Positions 8,828-16,906 of a stretch of 64,000 nucleotides of DNA are shown piece by piece. The notes below the pieces were generated by a model. The model worked only from the letters and a program-made list of their open reading frames with translations, was not told the DNA's origin and searched no databases. The DNA is from an uncultured Lachnospiraceae bacterium (GTDB taxonomy: Bacteria; Bacillota; Clostridia; Lachnospirales; Lachnospiraceae). Within the stretch, counting starts at the first letter, position 1, and each line of letters opens with the position of its first letter. Made by a program: the position numbers and the translations under genes. The stretch spans positions 84,236 to 148,235 of the forward strand of contig CAJUDM010000003.1 in NCBI GenBank assembly GCA_910584915.1. Direction: 5' to 3'.

Positions 8828-9514
8828 ATGAACAATCACGAAACAGATCCGGAATTTATGAAAATCATAGAGCATTTTACATTGGAAGAAGTGGTGCAGG
8901 AGCCTGGTCAGGAGCTACCGGAAGAGATACGTTATCTGGCGATTCTCGCTGTGCTGTTGGGCTGTCAGGGACTTGACGTTTATAAAGATATGCTGCCGAA
9001 AGCACTGGACGAGGGACTTACACCCGTCATGGTGAAGGAGCTGGTCTATCAGGCGGTGGATTATCTGGGGCTTGGCAGGGTTATGCCGTTTTTATCTGCT
9101 ACCAATGATATTTTAACCGCCCGGGGCGTCAAACTGCCGCTGCCCGCACAGGCGACGACAACTGTGGAAAACAGGCTGGAAAAGGGAGCGGAAGCGCAGG
9201 CGGAGATTTTTGGGGAACATATGAAGGAAGCGTGGAAAGCAGGGCACATCAACCGATGGCTGGCGGCAAACTGCTTCGGCGACTATTATACAAGGGGCGG
9301 TCTGGATCTGAAACAGCGCGAGCTGATCACATTCTGCTTTCTGGCGGCGCAGGGCGGCTGTGAGCCGCAGCTTACCGCCCATGCAAAGGGAAATATAAAC
9401 CTTGGAAATGACAAAGATTTCCTGATCCGGGTGGTGTCGCAGTGCCTGCCTTATATCGGTTATCCACGCAGCCTGAATGCGGTAAACTGCGTCAACAAAG
9501 CAGCGGAATCATAA
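8828..9514 (+). CDS. Carboxymuconolactone decarboxylase family protein
   Basis: A 228-residue protein with two carboxymuconolactone-decarboxylase-like (AhpD-like) alpha-helical repeats, at about 35-110 and 135-220. The first has VMVKELVYQAVDYLGLGR, and the second has KQRELITFCFLAAQGGCEPQ. The AhpD-type CxxC redox pair is not present, so alkylhydroperoxidase activity is doubtful. The ATG at 8828 follows GGAGG by 11 bases; the open frame extends upstream over the end of the aldo/keto reductase gene but has no good start there. It is very probably cotranscribed with the reductase. Confidence 0.85.
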   Translation: MNNHETDPEFMKIIEHFTLEEVVQEPGQELPEEIRYLAILAVLLGCQGLDVYKDMLPKALDEGLTPVMVKELVYQAVDYLGLGRVMPFLSATNDILTARGVKLPLPAQATTTVENRLEKGAEAQAEIFGEHMKEAWKAGHINRWLAANCFGDYYTRGGLDLKQRELITFCFLAAQGGCEPQLTAHAKGNINLGNDKDFLIRVVSQCLPYIGYPRSLNAVNCVNKAAES

Positions 9515-9548
9515 GGATAAAAATTTGGGAAACGGAGGCGGTATGAAA

Positions 9549-10229
9549 ATGAAAGCGAAAATAAAGTGGGCGCTGGATATCCTGATGACCATAGCGCTGC
9601 TTTTCCTGATGGGTTATCAATTCTGGGGCGAGGCAGTCCATGAATGGATCGGGGCAGGGATGTTTGTGCTGTTTATCGCCCATCAGGTCTGTAACCTGAG
9701 TTGGTATAAAAATCTGTTCCGGGGAAGATATACTCCTGTGCGCATCCTGCAGTGCATGATTAACGTCCTGACGCTTGCGGCGATGTTGGCGCTTATGTAC
9801 AGCGGGATTACCATGTCCAGGCATGTGTTCGCATTTTTGCCAATCCGGGGCGGGATGGCATTTGCAAGGCGGCTGCATATTTTGGGCTCTTATTGGGGAT
9901 ATGTGTTGATGAGCCTGCATCTTGGCCTGCATTGGGGGATGGTTTTGAATATGGTTGGAAAAGGGCGTGCAGTGCGGCAGAAATATCGAACTGCAGGTTT
10001 TATCATAAGCCTGCTGATCGCAGTTTACGGAGCCTGTGTCTTTATCAAAAGAAATTTTTTGACTTATATGTTCCTGCGCAGTGAATTTGTCTTCCTGGAT
10101 TATGAGGAGCCAAAGCTGTTATTCTTTCTGGATTACCTTGCGCTTATGGGGCTGTGCATTTTTACAGCGCATTACATTGCAAAACTGCTCAGAAGGGCAG
10201 GAACCGGACGAAAGGGGGGCGGGCGATGA
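9549..10229 (+). CDS. DUF4405 membrane protein, possible b-type haem protein
   Basis: A 226-residue integral membrane protein of the DUF4405 family with about six helices. Histidines lie inside or at the edge of helices: HEWIGAGMFVLFIAHQ near residue 30-45 and RRLHILGSYWGYVLMSLHLG near 105-125. This arrangement recalls di-haem cytochrome b subunits, so transmembrane electron transfer is a fair inference. GGAGG precedes both ATG 9543 and ATG 9549; spacing favours the latter. Its stop overlaps the start of the next flavodoxin lipoprotein gene (ATGA), which implies translational coupling. Confidence 0.78.
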   Translation: MKAKIKWALDILMTIALLFLMGYQFWGEAVHEWIGAGMFVLFIAHQVCNLSWYKNLFRGRYTPVRILQCMINVLTLAAMLALMYSGITMSRHVFAFLPIRGGMAFARRLHILGSYWGYVLMSLHLGLHWGMVLNMVGKGRAVRQKYRTAGFIISLLIAVYGACVFIKRNFLTYMFLRSEFVFLDYEEPKLLFFLDYLALMGLCIFTAHYIAKLLRRAGTGRKGGGR

Positions 10230-11404
10230 AAGAAAAACGAAAAAAGCTGACCGCGCTTTTTCTCTGTGCGGCGCTGATTGCAGCCCTGACTGCGTGTGCA
10301 GGGAAGGATGAGGGACCGGCGCATTCGGGAGAACCTGCAGTGCAGTCTGAGGCAGAAAGTTCAAGTTCAGAAACTTCAGATTTAGAGACTTCAAAGACAG
10401 ATAACAGACAGGAATCTTCGCTTTCAGGGGAGAATAAGGCGGGCGAAAATACAGAAGAAACCGAGGCGGAAGCTCCTGATACCAACATTTTGATTGCTTA
10501 CTTTACGTGGGCGGAAAATACCCATGTGGAAAATCCGGAAGCAGTGGATGTGGATGCCACCACATCCGCAAGCGTCCTTCCGCCCGGCAACACGGCAAAG
10601 ATGGCGAACTGGATCAGGGAGCGTGCAGGCGGCGACCTGTTTTCTATCGTGGTGGAGGAACCTTATTCGGACGATTATGACGGATGTCTTGACCGTGCGG
10701 CGGATGAGAAAGCGGAAAATGCGAGACCGGAACTTGTGGACCATGTGGAAAATATGCAGGAGTATGATGTTATTTTCCTGGGATACCCCAATTGGTGGTA
10801 TACGGCACCCATGGCAATCTTCAGCTTTATCGAGGAATATGACTTCTCCGGCAAAACGATCATCCCGTTTTGTGTACATGGGACGGGCGGACTGGCAGGC
10901 AGTGTGAAAGACATTACGGATGCTCTCCCGGATTCTACGGAGGTTTTAGAGCCCATAGGGGTATACCGTCCGGATGTGGATTCGGCGCAGCCGGTTATCA
11001 ATGAATGGCTGGATCGGCTTGGTTATACGGAGGAGACAACGGAAATGAAGATCAAAATTACAGTGGGTGACACAGAACTGACTGCAGTTATGGAGGACAA
11101 TGCGACGACACAGGCGCTTATAGAACAGATGCCGATGACACTGCCAATGACGGACTTATATGGGAGGGAAATGTGTTACAGATACGGCGCTTATGCCCTC
11201 CCGACGGATGATCTGCAGTCGGACGGATATGAGGTCGGCGACCTTGCATACTGGGCGCCGGGCGGGAGTCTGGTCATTCTTTATAGACAGAATGGAGAGC
11301 AGTTTGAACGCCAGCATCTGGGGCACATTGAATCCGGTGTGGAAGTCTTTGAAGATACCGGCGATGTGGATGTTACGTTTGAACTGATGGAGTCAATACA
11401 GTGA
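10226..11404 (+). CDS. Flavodoxin / cyclophilin-like fusion lipoprotein
   Basis: A 392-residue exported protein. A lipoprotein signal ends in LTAC (Cys near 23), then a Ser/Glu-rich linker to about 85. A flavodoxin domain (about 90-275) is marked by AYFTWAENTH, GYPNWWYTAP and FCVHGTGGLAG. A C-terminal cyclophilin-like beta barrel of the DUF369 kind (about 280-392) is marked by MKIKITVGDTELTAVMEDN and GDLAYWAPGGSLVILY. The first base pairs of the gene overlap the stop of the DUF4405 gene. The flavodoxin has an insertion after its phosphate loop (about 105-125), unlike the paralogue at 5506. Confidence 0.85.
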   Translation: MKEKRKKLTALFLCAALIAALTACAGKDEGPAHSGEPAVQSEAESSSSETSDLETSKTDNRQESSLSGENKAGENTEETEAEAPDTNILIAYFTWAENTHVENPEAVDVDATTSASVLPPGNTAKMANWIRERAGGDLFSIVVEEPYSDDYDGCLDRAADEKAENARPELVDHVENMQEYDVIFLGYPNWWYTAPMAIFSFIEEYDFSGKTIIPFCVHGTGGLAGSVKDITDALPDSTEVLEPIGVYRPDVDSAQPVINEWLDRLGYTEETTEMKIKITVGDTELTAVMEDNATTQALIEQMPMTLPMTDLYGREMCYRYGAYALPTDDLQSDGYEVGDLAYWAPGGSLVILYRQNGEQFERQHLGHIESGVEVFEDTGDVDVTFELMESIQ

Positions 11405-11475
11405 AAAAGGTAATTGAGTTTTCGTGATGGAAGTGCAGGAATGGTTTTATCTGTAAAAGGAATGGTGGTAAATTT

Positions 11476-12591
11476 ATGAGAAAAACAGCGGTTTGTCTGC
11501 TTGCGGCAGCGTTTATGTTAAGCGTTTCGGGCTGCGGAAACAGTGACAGCAGTAGTACGGCAGGGCAGGAGGCGGAATATCAGCAAAATGGGACGGCAGA
11601 TAGCGTGGAACAGGAAAATATCGGATCAGAACAGAACGGAAATGATGTATCTATATCGGAAACTGTCGCTTCAGATGAGGATGCGTCCCTCGCTCAGAAT
11701 GAGCAAAATGACAATGCCGTGCAGGATTCGGATGCACCGACCGTGTATATGACCACGGACATCAGCGCAGAGGGGCTTATGGCAGTCTATGAAGCGCTGG
11801 ATGCATCGCCCTCCGGAAACATTGCCATAAAACTTTCCACCGGAGAGCCCGGAAGCAACTATCTGCGGACAGATTTGATCGGTACGCTGGTACAGTCCTT
11901 TGACGATCCGACGATCGTGGAGTGCAACACAGCCTATGGCGGTTCACGGGCGAATACGGCAATGCACTATCAGGTGGCGGAGGACCACGGATATACGGCA
12001 ATCGCTGACGTGGATATTATGGATGAGGAGGGCTCCATGACGCTTCCGGTGGAGGGAGGGGATAACCTCACCGAAAACTATGTGGGAGCCAATTTTGCCA
12101 ATTATGATTATTATGTGATATTGTCCCATTTTAAGGGGCACGCCATGGCGGGATTCGGGGGAGCCATCAAAAATATCTCGATTGGGATCGCTTCTGCAGA
12201 CGGAAAGGCGCACATCCACAGCGGCGGTACCGGCGGCAGTATGTGGGGCGGCGATCAGGACGCCTTTCTGGAATCCATGGCGGAAGCAGGGAAGTCTGTT
12301 GTGGACTATCTGGACGGGAATATTCTGTATATCAATGTGATGAACCGCCTGTCCGTGGACTGCGACTGTGATGGAGATCCCACCGAGCCGGATATGCACG
12401 ACATAGGCATTTTGGCTTCTTTTGATCCCGTGGCGCTGGATCAGGCATGTGTTGACCTTGTATATGCGGCTGAGGACGGACAGTCGTTGATAGACAGGAT
12501 AGAATCCCGCAACGGGCTGCACACATTGGAGCAGGCGGAAAAAATCGGGCTTGGGAGCCAGGAGTATCAGTTGGTGAATATAGATGGTTAG
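11476..12591 (+). CDS. DUF362 family lipoprotein
   Basis: A 371-residue exported protein. The lipoprotein signal ends in VSGC (Cys20). A Glu/Asn/Ser-rich linker (about 21-90) is followed by a DUF362 domain (about 95-365). DUF362 proteins are often fused to ferredoxin domains; here no 4Fe-4S CxxCxxCxxxC motif is seen, only CDCDGD near 300. Conserved-looking GGAIKNISIG and HSGGTGGSMWGGDQ segments mark the family core. It follows the flavodoxin lipoproteins, so it probably acts at the same extracytoplasmic site. Biochemical function of the family is unclear. Confidence 0.8.
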   Translation: MRKTAVCLLAAAFMLSVSGCGNSDSSSTAGQEAEYQQNGTADSVEQENIGSEQNGNDVSISETVASDEDASLAQNEQNDNAVQDSDAPTVYMTTDISAEGLMAVYEALDASPSGNIAIKLSTGEPGSNYLRTDLIGTLVQSFDDPTIVECNTAYGGSRANTAMHYQVAEDHGYTAIADVDIMDEEGSMTLPVEGGDNLTENYVGANFANYDYYVILSHFKGHAMAGFGGAIKNISIGIASADGKAHIHSGGTGGSMWGGDQDAFLESMAEAGKSVVDYLDGNILYINVMNRLSVDCDCDGDPTEPDMHDIGILASFDPVALDQACVDLVYAAEDGQSLIDRIESRNGLHTLEQAEKIGLGSQEYQLVNIDG

Positions 12592-12615
12592 TATGAAAAA
12601 TAGATTTTTCACACG

Positions 12616-12651
12616 CGAGATTTGTGTCTGCGCGCACTTGACACAAACTCG
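12616..12651. repeat. Intergenic hairpin
   Basis: CGAGATTTGTGTC (12616-12628) pairs with GACACAAACTCG (12640-12651), one base bulged, around a GC-rich loop. No T tract follows. It lies between the DUF362 and permease genes and resembles the ATTTGTG...CACAAAT hairpin at 43401-43429. Confidence 0.55.
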
Positions 12652-12689
12652 TTATGCGCAAAAAGATGTGCGCAGAAATGAGGATTGAT

Positions 12690-13595
12690 ATGATCAGGCG
12701 GGAGGCGGTTTATCTCTGGTATTATTTCAGCATCCAGTTTGGGCAGATCTTTAAATACTGGGTGCTGGGAATGGTATTGGGAAGTGTGATCTCTGTATTT
12801 TTTAAGGACAGTATTCACAGGATGTTCCGCTCGCTGGGAGAAAAGAAACTGGGCATTGCAGGGATTTTTGCCGCAAGCGCACTGGGGATTGCCTCCCCCC
12901 TGTGTATGTACGGGACGATTCCCATTGCGGCTTCTTTTTCCAAAGGCGGAATAAAGGATGACTGGCTTGCGGCTTTTATGATGAGTTCTATTCTGTTAAA
13001 TCCGCAGCTTATCATTTACAGTGCGGCATTGGGACAGACGGCGCTTGTCGTGCGCATTGTGAGCTGTTTTTTATGTGGAAGCCTTGCGGGGGTTCTGGTC
13101 CGCATTTTTCTAAGGCGCGGGAAAAGCCAAAAAACATTTTTCAATTTCAGCGGGTTTTCGGAGCGGGGGAGCCGGGATGTCGATCCCAGCTTTCTGATGC
13201 GTTTTCTGAAAAACCTTGGCAGAAATATCAAAGCAACAGGCGGATGGTTTTTTATCGGTATCGTATTGTCAGCCCTTTTCCAGAGATATGTCCCGGCGGA
13301 GGCGATGACGGCGGTTTTTGGCGGAAACAGAGCGTTCGGCGTGCTGATGGCGGCGACTATCGGCGTGCCGCTTTATGCCTGCGGGGGAGGGACGATTCCG
13401 CTCCTGCAGGGATGGCTCCTCGACGGGATGAGTCTGGGAAGCGCGGCGGCTTTTATGATCACGGGACCGGCGACGAAGATCACGAATCTGGGGGCCGTGA
13501 AGATCGTGCTGGGGGTCAGGCGGTTTGCGCTGTATCTTTCGTATGTGATGGCGTTTTCTTTTGCGGCAGGACTGCTGGTAAATATTGCGGTATGA
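12690..13595 (+). CDS. COG0701 permease (DUF318/ArsP-like)
   Basis: A polytopic membrane protein (about 301 residues) of the DUF318/ArsP permease family, with about eight helices. Family signatures are PLCMYGTIPIAASFSKGG and ACGGGTIPLLQGWL, both in the core. ArsP members export organoarsenicals, while others have unknown cargo, so substrate is open. In-frame starts exist at 12654, 12678 and 12690; AGGA at 12681-12684 best supports 12690 and the sequence from MIRREAVYLWYYF matches typical starts of the family. It is preceded by a hairpin and followed immediately by a DUF4405 remnant. Confidence 0.82.
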   Translation: MIRREAVYLWYYFSIQFGQIFKYWVLGMVLGSVISVFFKDSIHRMFRSLGEKKLGIAGIFAASALGIASPLCMYGTIPIAASFSKGGIKDDWLAAFMMSSILLNPQLIIYSAALGQTALVVRIVSCFLCGSLAGVLVRIFLRRGKSQKTFFNFSGFSERGSRDVDPSFLMRFLKNLGRNIKATGGWFFIGIVLSALFQRYVPAEAMTAVFGGNRAFGVLMAATIGVPLYACGGGTIPLLQGWLLDGMSLGSAAAFMITGPATKITNLGAVKIVLGVRRFALYLSYVMAFSFAAGLLVNIAV

Positions 13596-13622
13596 TTAAG
13601 TATTTTCATGTAACCTGCGATA

Positions 13623-13916
13623 CTTGGAATTACATTATGTGTGCTGTTTGTCCTGCACCATTTTCTGAATATCAGGTGGTATGCCGTCCTGTTCAAAGGA
13701 GAGTATCACTTCCGCAGGATCATAATGACAGCTTCGGATCTCCTGCTGTTTTTTGCCATGCTGGCAATCATGGTCAGCTCTCTTATGATTTCCGGCCTGG
13801 CTTTTCCGATCTCTTTTTTGCCGGCAGCCTGCGAGATTATCAGGGATATCGAGGAGGGAAAGGACGAAATTGTGATAGGGAAGGAGAGCGTTCCGAAAAA
13901 GAAAGTGTGCTCATAG
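13623..13916 (+). pseudogene. DUF4405 gene remnant
   Basis: The frame encodes VLFVLHHFLNIRWYAVLFKG and MLAIMVSSLMISGLAFPISF, which match the second and third helices of the intact DUF4405 protein at 9549. The first helix, the region after the FLP segment and the histidine-bearing C-terminal helices are missing; the tail (EIIRDIEEGKDEIV onward) is unrelated. A GTG at 13641 could still start a 91-residue product. I read it as an internally deleted paralogue. Confidence 0.65.
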
Positions 13917-13945
13917 GGAAACGCAGGTGAAAGCGTTTCCCTATG
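13912..13945. terminator. Hairpin after the redox cluster, containing a cre-like site
   Basis: CATAGGGAAACGC pairs perfectly with GCGTTTCCCTATG over 13 bp with an 8-nt loop. It overlaps the stop of the DUF4405 remnant but lacks a T tract. The 3' arm with the loop reads TGAAAGCGTTTCCC (13928-13941), which fits the CcpA cre consensus at 13 of 14 positions, about 50 bases upstream of the next promoter. Confidence 0.5.
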
Positions 13946-13992
13946 GTCATTGAGCAGACAGCAGGGATTTTCGCGGGGGATGTGTTGAACCG

Positions 13993-14021
13993 TTGACTTA
14001 AAAGTGCGGGACGAATATAAT
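13993..14021 (+). promoter_or_regulatory. Sigma-A promoter of the patB-kinase pair
   Basis: TTGACT (13993-13998), a 17-bp spacer and TATAAT (14016-14021). Transcription would begin near 14028, leaving a leader of about 165 bases before the ATG at 14196. The leader can fold: ACTGCTTC near 14050 pairs with GAAGCAG near 14090, and CGGCACACA pairs with TGTGTGAGCCG. Confidence 0.75.
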
Positions 14022-14195
14022 GTAGCTTATATATATTGATAAAAGCGGACTGCTTCGGCACACAAACGGGAAACTGCTTACGAAGCAGCTGTTTATCTGT
14101 GTGAGCCGCCCCGGGAGATTCGGGAAATGCCGGCGGGAAAGGGCTTCGCGGATCTGGTTTTTGTGCCGGGAAGAAAGAAAGGGGATAACTGTTCT

Positions 14196-15368
14196 ATGAA
14201 ATATGATTTTGACACACAGATAAACCGCAGGGGTACGGGTTCCCTGAAATGGGATGTGAGTGAGAGCGAACTCCCGATGTGGGTGGCAGACATGGATTTT
14301 CAGGCGGCGCCCGAGATCCTGAAGGCGGTTCGGAGGCGGGCGGAGCATGGAATATTTGGCTACAGCGTGATCCCGGGAGAATGGAATAAAAGTTATGTAA
14401 ACTGGTGGAAGAGGCGGTATGATTTTGCGATGGAGGAGGACTGGCTGATCTTCTGTACAGGGATCGTTCCGGCGCTTTCCAGCATCGTGCGAAAGCTGAC
14501 GACACCGGGTGAAAAGGTGCTGATCCAGCCGCCGGTCTACAATATGTTCTTTCATTCCATTGCCAACAACGGCAGGATCATACTGGAAAACCCGCTGAAA
14601 TATGATGGGGAGGCGTATGAGATGGACTTTGAGGATCTGGAGGAAAAACTTGCCGATCCACAGACGACATTGATGATATTATGTAACCCTCACAACCCGG
14701 TGGGCAGGATCTGGAGCAGGGAGGAACTGGCAAAAGTCGGGGAACTGTGCAAAAAATATCATGTGACGGTGGTCTCCGATGAGATTCACTGCGACCTGAC
14801 GAGCCCGGGGCGCAGTTATGTTCCGTTTGCCTCTGTCTCCGATGAGTGCAGGGATAACTGTGTTATCTGTATGGCGCCGACCAAGACATTCAATCTGGCG
14901 GGCTTACAGACCGCGGCGGTGGCGGTCCCCGATCCTGTCCTCCGGCATAAGGTGCGGCGGGGACTTAATACGGATGAAGTGTCGGGGGCGAACTGCTTTG
15001 CCGTGGATGCCGCGATTGCGGCATATACGGAGGGCGGTCCGTGGCTGGATCAACTGAGGGAATATGTACAGGAAAACAAAAAAGTAACCGAACGGTTTCT
15101 GGAGAAGGAGATCCCGCAGATCAAGGCGGTTTGCTCCGAGGCGACTTATCTGATGTGGCTGGACTGCAGAGAGCTGCGAAACGGCGGAGCGGGATTTGCA
15201 GAATACCTGCGGGAGCAGACAGGACTGTTTGTGTCGAAGGGAGAACAGTACGGGAAGAGCGGGGAAGGTTTTCTGCGTGTGAATGCGGCGTGCCCGAGGA
15301 GCGTCCTGGAGGACGGGTTGAGGCGGCTTGCCGAAGGGGCGGCGGCTTATGAGAAAGAGTTTCAGTAA
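14196..15368 (+). CDS. patB: PatB/MalY-type aminotransferase, cystathionine beta-lyase
   Basis: A 390-residue PLP enzyme of fold type I, class I/II, MalY/PatB subgroup. The N-terminal DTQINRRGTGSLKWD and MWVADMDFQ are hallmarks of that subgroup. PLP ligands are N169-type NPHNPVGR, D195 in SDEIHCD, and the Schiff-base lysine K230 in APTKTFNLAG. Members cleave cystathionine or cysteine beta C-S bonds to homocysteine or thiol, pyruvate and ammonia. ATG 14196 follows GAAAGGGG; the open frame begins earlier (14127) without support. It heads a two-gene unit with the FGGY kinase. Confidence 0.88.
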   Translation: MKYDFDTQINRRGTGSLKWDVSESELPMWVADMDFQAAPEILKAVRRRAEHGIFGYSVIPGEWNKSYVNWWKRRYDFAMEEDWLIFCTGIVPALSSIVRKLTTPGEKVLIQPPVYNMFFHSIANNGRIILENPLKYDGEAYEMDFEDLEEKLADPQTTLMILCNPHNPVGRIWSREELAKVGELCKKYHVTVVSDEIHCDLTSPGRSYVPFASVSDECRDNCVICMAPTKTFNLAGLQTAAVAVPDPVLRHKVRRGLNTDEVSGANCFAVDAAIAAYTEGGPWLDQLREYVQENKKVTERFLEKEIPQIKAVCSEATYLMWLDCRELRNGGAGFAEYLREQTGLFVSKGEQYGKSGEGFLRVNAACPRSVLEDGLRRLAEGAAAYEKEFQ

Positions 15369-15399
15369 AAAATACAATAAAGCAAAAGGGGGGCGGCAA

Positions 15400-16812
15400 A
15401 TGAGGGCGTTAGGACTGGATATTGGAACAACAACGATCAGCGCGGTGGTCGTAAAGGCGGATGAGAGAGAGATCGAGAAGGCGTATACCATCTCAAATGA
15501 CAGTTTTATGCAGACTGATCTTTCGTGGGAGAAGGTTCAGGAGCCGGAGGCTATTATGCAGAAGGTATTCCGGCTTTTGGATGAGATTTTTGAGTGTTAC
15601 GGGGATATCGGTATGATCGGGCTCACCGGACAGATGCACGGCATCGTCTATCTGGATCGGGACGGGAGACATATCAGCCCGCTCTACACCTGGCAGGACG
15701 GCAGGGGAAATATGCCGCTGGGAGATGTCTCACTCGGCAGTCCTCTTTCGGAAAAAATTCAGACAGAGCGCATCCGGCAAAAGGAACTTTTGTCAAAAGA
15801 GGAGAGAAGCGTCTGCGAGATACTGGAGAAGGAGTATGGCGTGAAAGCCCACACCGGCTACGGACTGATCACACATCTTTATAACAGCAGGAAGAATCTT
15901 GTGCCTGATGGGGCTGTCAGGGTGTGCACGATCATGGACTATCTGGGGATGCGGCTGACAGGGAGGAAGGCACCGCTTATGCACAGCAGCAATGCGGCAA
16001 GCCTGGGGCTGTATGATGCCGAGAAGGGCTGTTTTATGACAGATGTGCTGCGGGTGGCAGGGGCTGATCCCTCGATCCTGCCGGAAGTGACGGAAGGATT
16101 TACCGCTATCGGCAAGTACCGCGGCGTTTCGGTGAGTGTGGCGATCGGTGATAATCAGGCGAGCTTTCTGGGATCGGTGGAGAACGCGTCCGACTCGATC
16201 CTGGTGAATATGGGAACGGGCGGCCAGATATCGGTGCTGTCAGATACTTATTTTACGGCAAAAGGGATAGAGGCGAGGCCCTTTGCGGCGGGCCATTATC
16301 TTCTGGCGGGATCATCCCTCTGCGGCGGCAGGGCGTATGCGCTGCTGGAGGGCTTTTTCAGAAGTTATGCGGAGGCGGCAGGGATAAGCGGTGTGGATCA
16401 CTATGCGGTGATGGCGAAGCTTCTTGGGGAAGAGCCATTGGGCGATGCGTTGAAAGTGAACACCGCATTCTCCGGCACGAGAGAGAAACCGGAAAAGAGG
16501 GGTTCCGTCAAAAACATCGGAACCGGGAATTTTACGCCGCAGGCGCTGATCAGAGGCGTGCTCGAGGGTATGGCGGATGAACTTTATAAGATGTATAAAA
16601 AAATTGAGAAGGGACTGACTTCTCCCAGGAGCAGAATGGTCGCCTCCGGCAACGGTATCCGGAAAAATGTGCATCTGCAGCGGATCATGAGTGAAAAGTT
16701 CGGTATGAGCCTGGAACTTGCGAAACGGGAAGAGGAGGCGGCATATGGCGCCGCGGTTTCCGGGATGATCGCGGCCGGGGAAGTGACGCTTGAGGAAGCT
16801 GTGGGTGTCTGA
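15400..16812 (+). CDS. FGGY carbohydrate kinase, sedoheptulokinase-like
   Basis: A 470-residue sugar kinase of the FGGY family. The phosphate-1 loop is LGLDIGTTTISAVVV (residues 4-18). GLTGQMHGIVYLDRDGR and YTWQDGRG resemble sedoheptulokinases rather than xylulokinases, and VNMGTGGQISVL is the second nucleotide loop. ATG 15400 follows AAGGGGGGCGGCAA, 31 bases after the patB stop. It lies just before the LacI-ABC-epimerase locus and could phosphorylate a ketose delivered by that locus, though it has no shared operator. Confidence 0.82.
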   Translation: MRALGLDIGTTTISAVVVKADEREIEKAYTISNDSFMQTDLSWEKVQEPEAIMQKVFRLLDEIFECYGDIGMIGLTGQMHGIVYLDRDGRHISPLYTWQDGRGNMPLGDVSLGSPLSEKIQTERIRQKELLSKEERSVCEILEKEYGVKAHTGYGLITHLYNSRKNLVPDGAVRVCTIMDYLGMRLTGRKAPLMHSSNAASLGLYDAEKGCFMTDVLRVAGADPSILPEVTEGFTAIGKYRGVSVSVAIGDNQASFLGSVENASDSILVNMGTGGQISVLSDTYFTAKGIEARPFAAGHYLLAGSSLCGGRAYALLEGFFRSYAEAAGISGVDHYAVMAKLLGEEPLGDALKVNTAFSGTREKPEKRGSVKNIGTGNFTPQALIRGVLEGMADELYKMYKKIEKGLTSPRSRMVASGNGIRKNVHLQRIMSEKFGMSLELAKREEEAAYGAAVSGMIAAGEVTLEEAVGV

Positions 16813-16844
16813 AAAAAAGCCTTTTACGGGCGTGGAAAATAAAG

Positions 16845-16874
16845 TTGTCATAATCTGGAAACCTGTGCTAAAAT
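16845..16874 (+). promoter_or_regulatory. Promoter of the LacI-family regulator
   Basis: TTGTCA (16845-16850), an 18-bp spacer and TAAAAT (16869-16874) with an extended TGC just upstream of the -10. The operator at 16887-16902 lies directly downstream, at the expected transcription start. Confidence 0.7.
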
Positions 16875-16886
16875 GAGAGAGAAAAT

Positions 16887-16902
16887 GAGTAAAGGGTTAC
16901 CC
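16887..16902. promoter_or_regulatory. LacI-family operator, autoregulatory
   Basis: GAGTAAAGGGTTACCC is an imperfect 16-bp palindrome between the regulator promoter and its ATG. It shares the GGTTAC/GTAAxC half-sites with the two sites at 18153 and 18181 upstream of the transporter, so the regulator probably represses itself. Confidence 0.65.
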
Positions 16903-16906
16903 AGAT

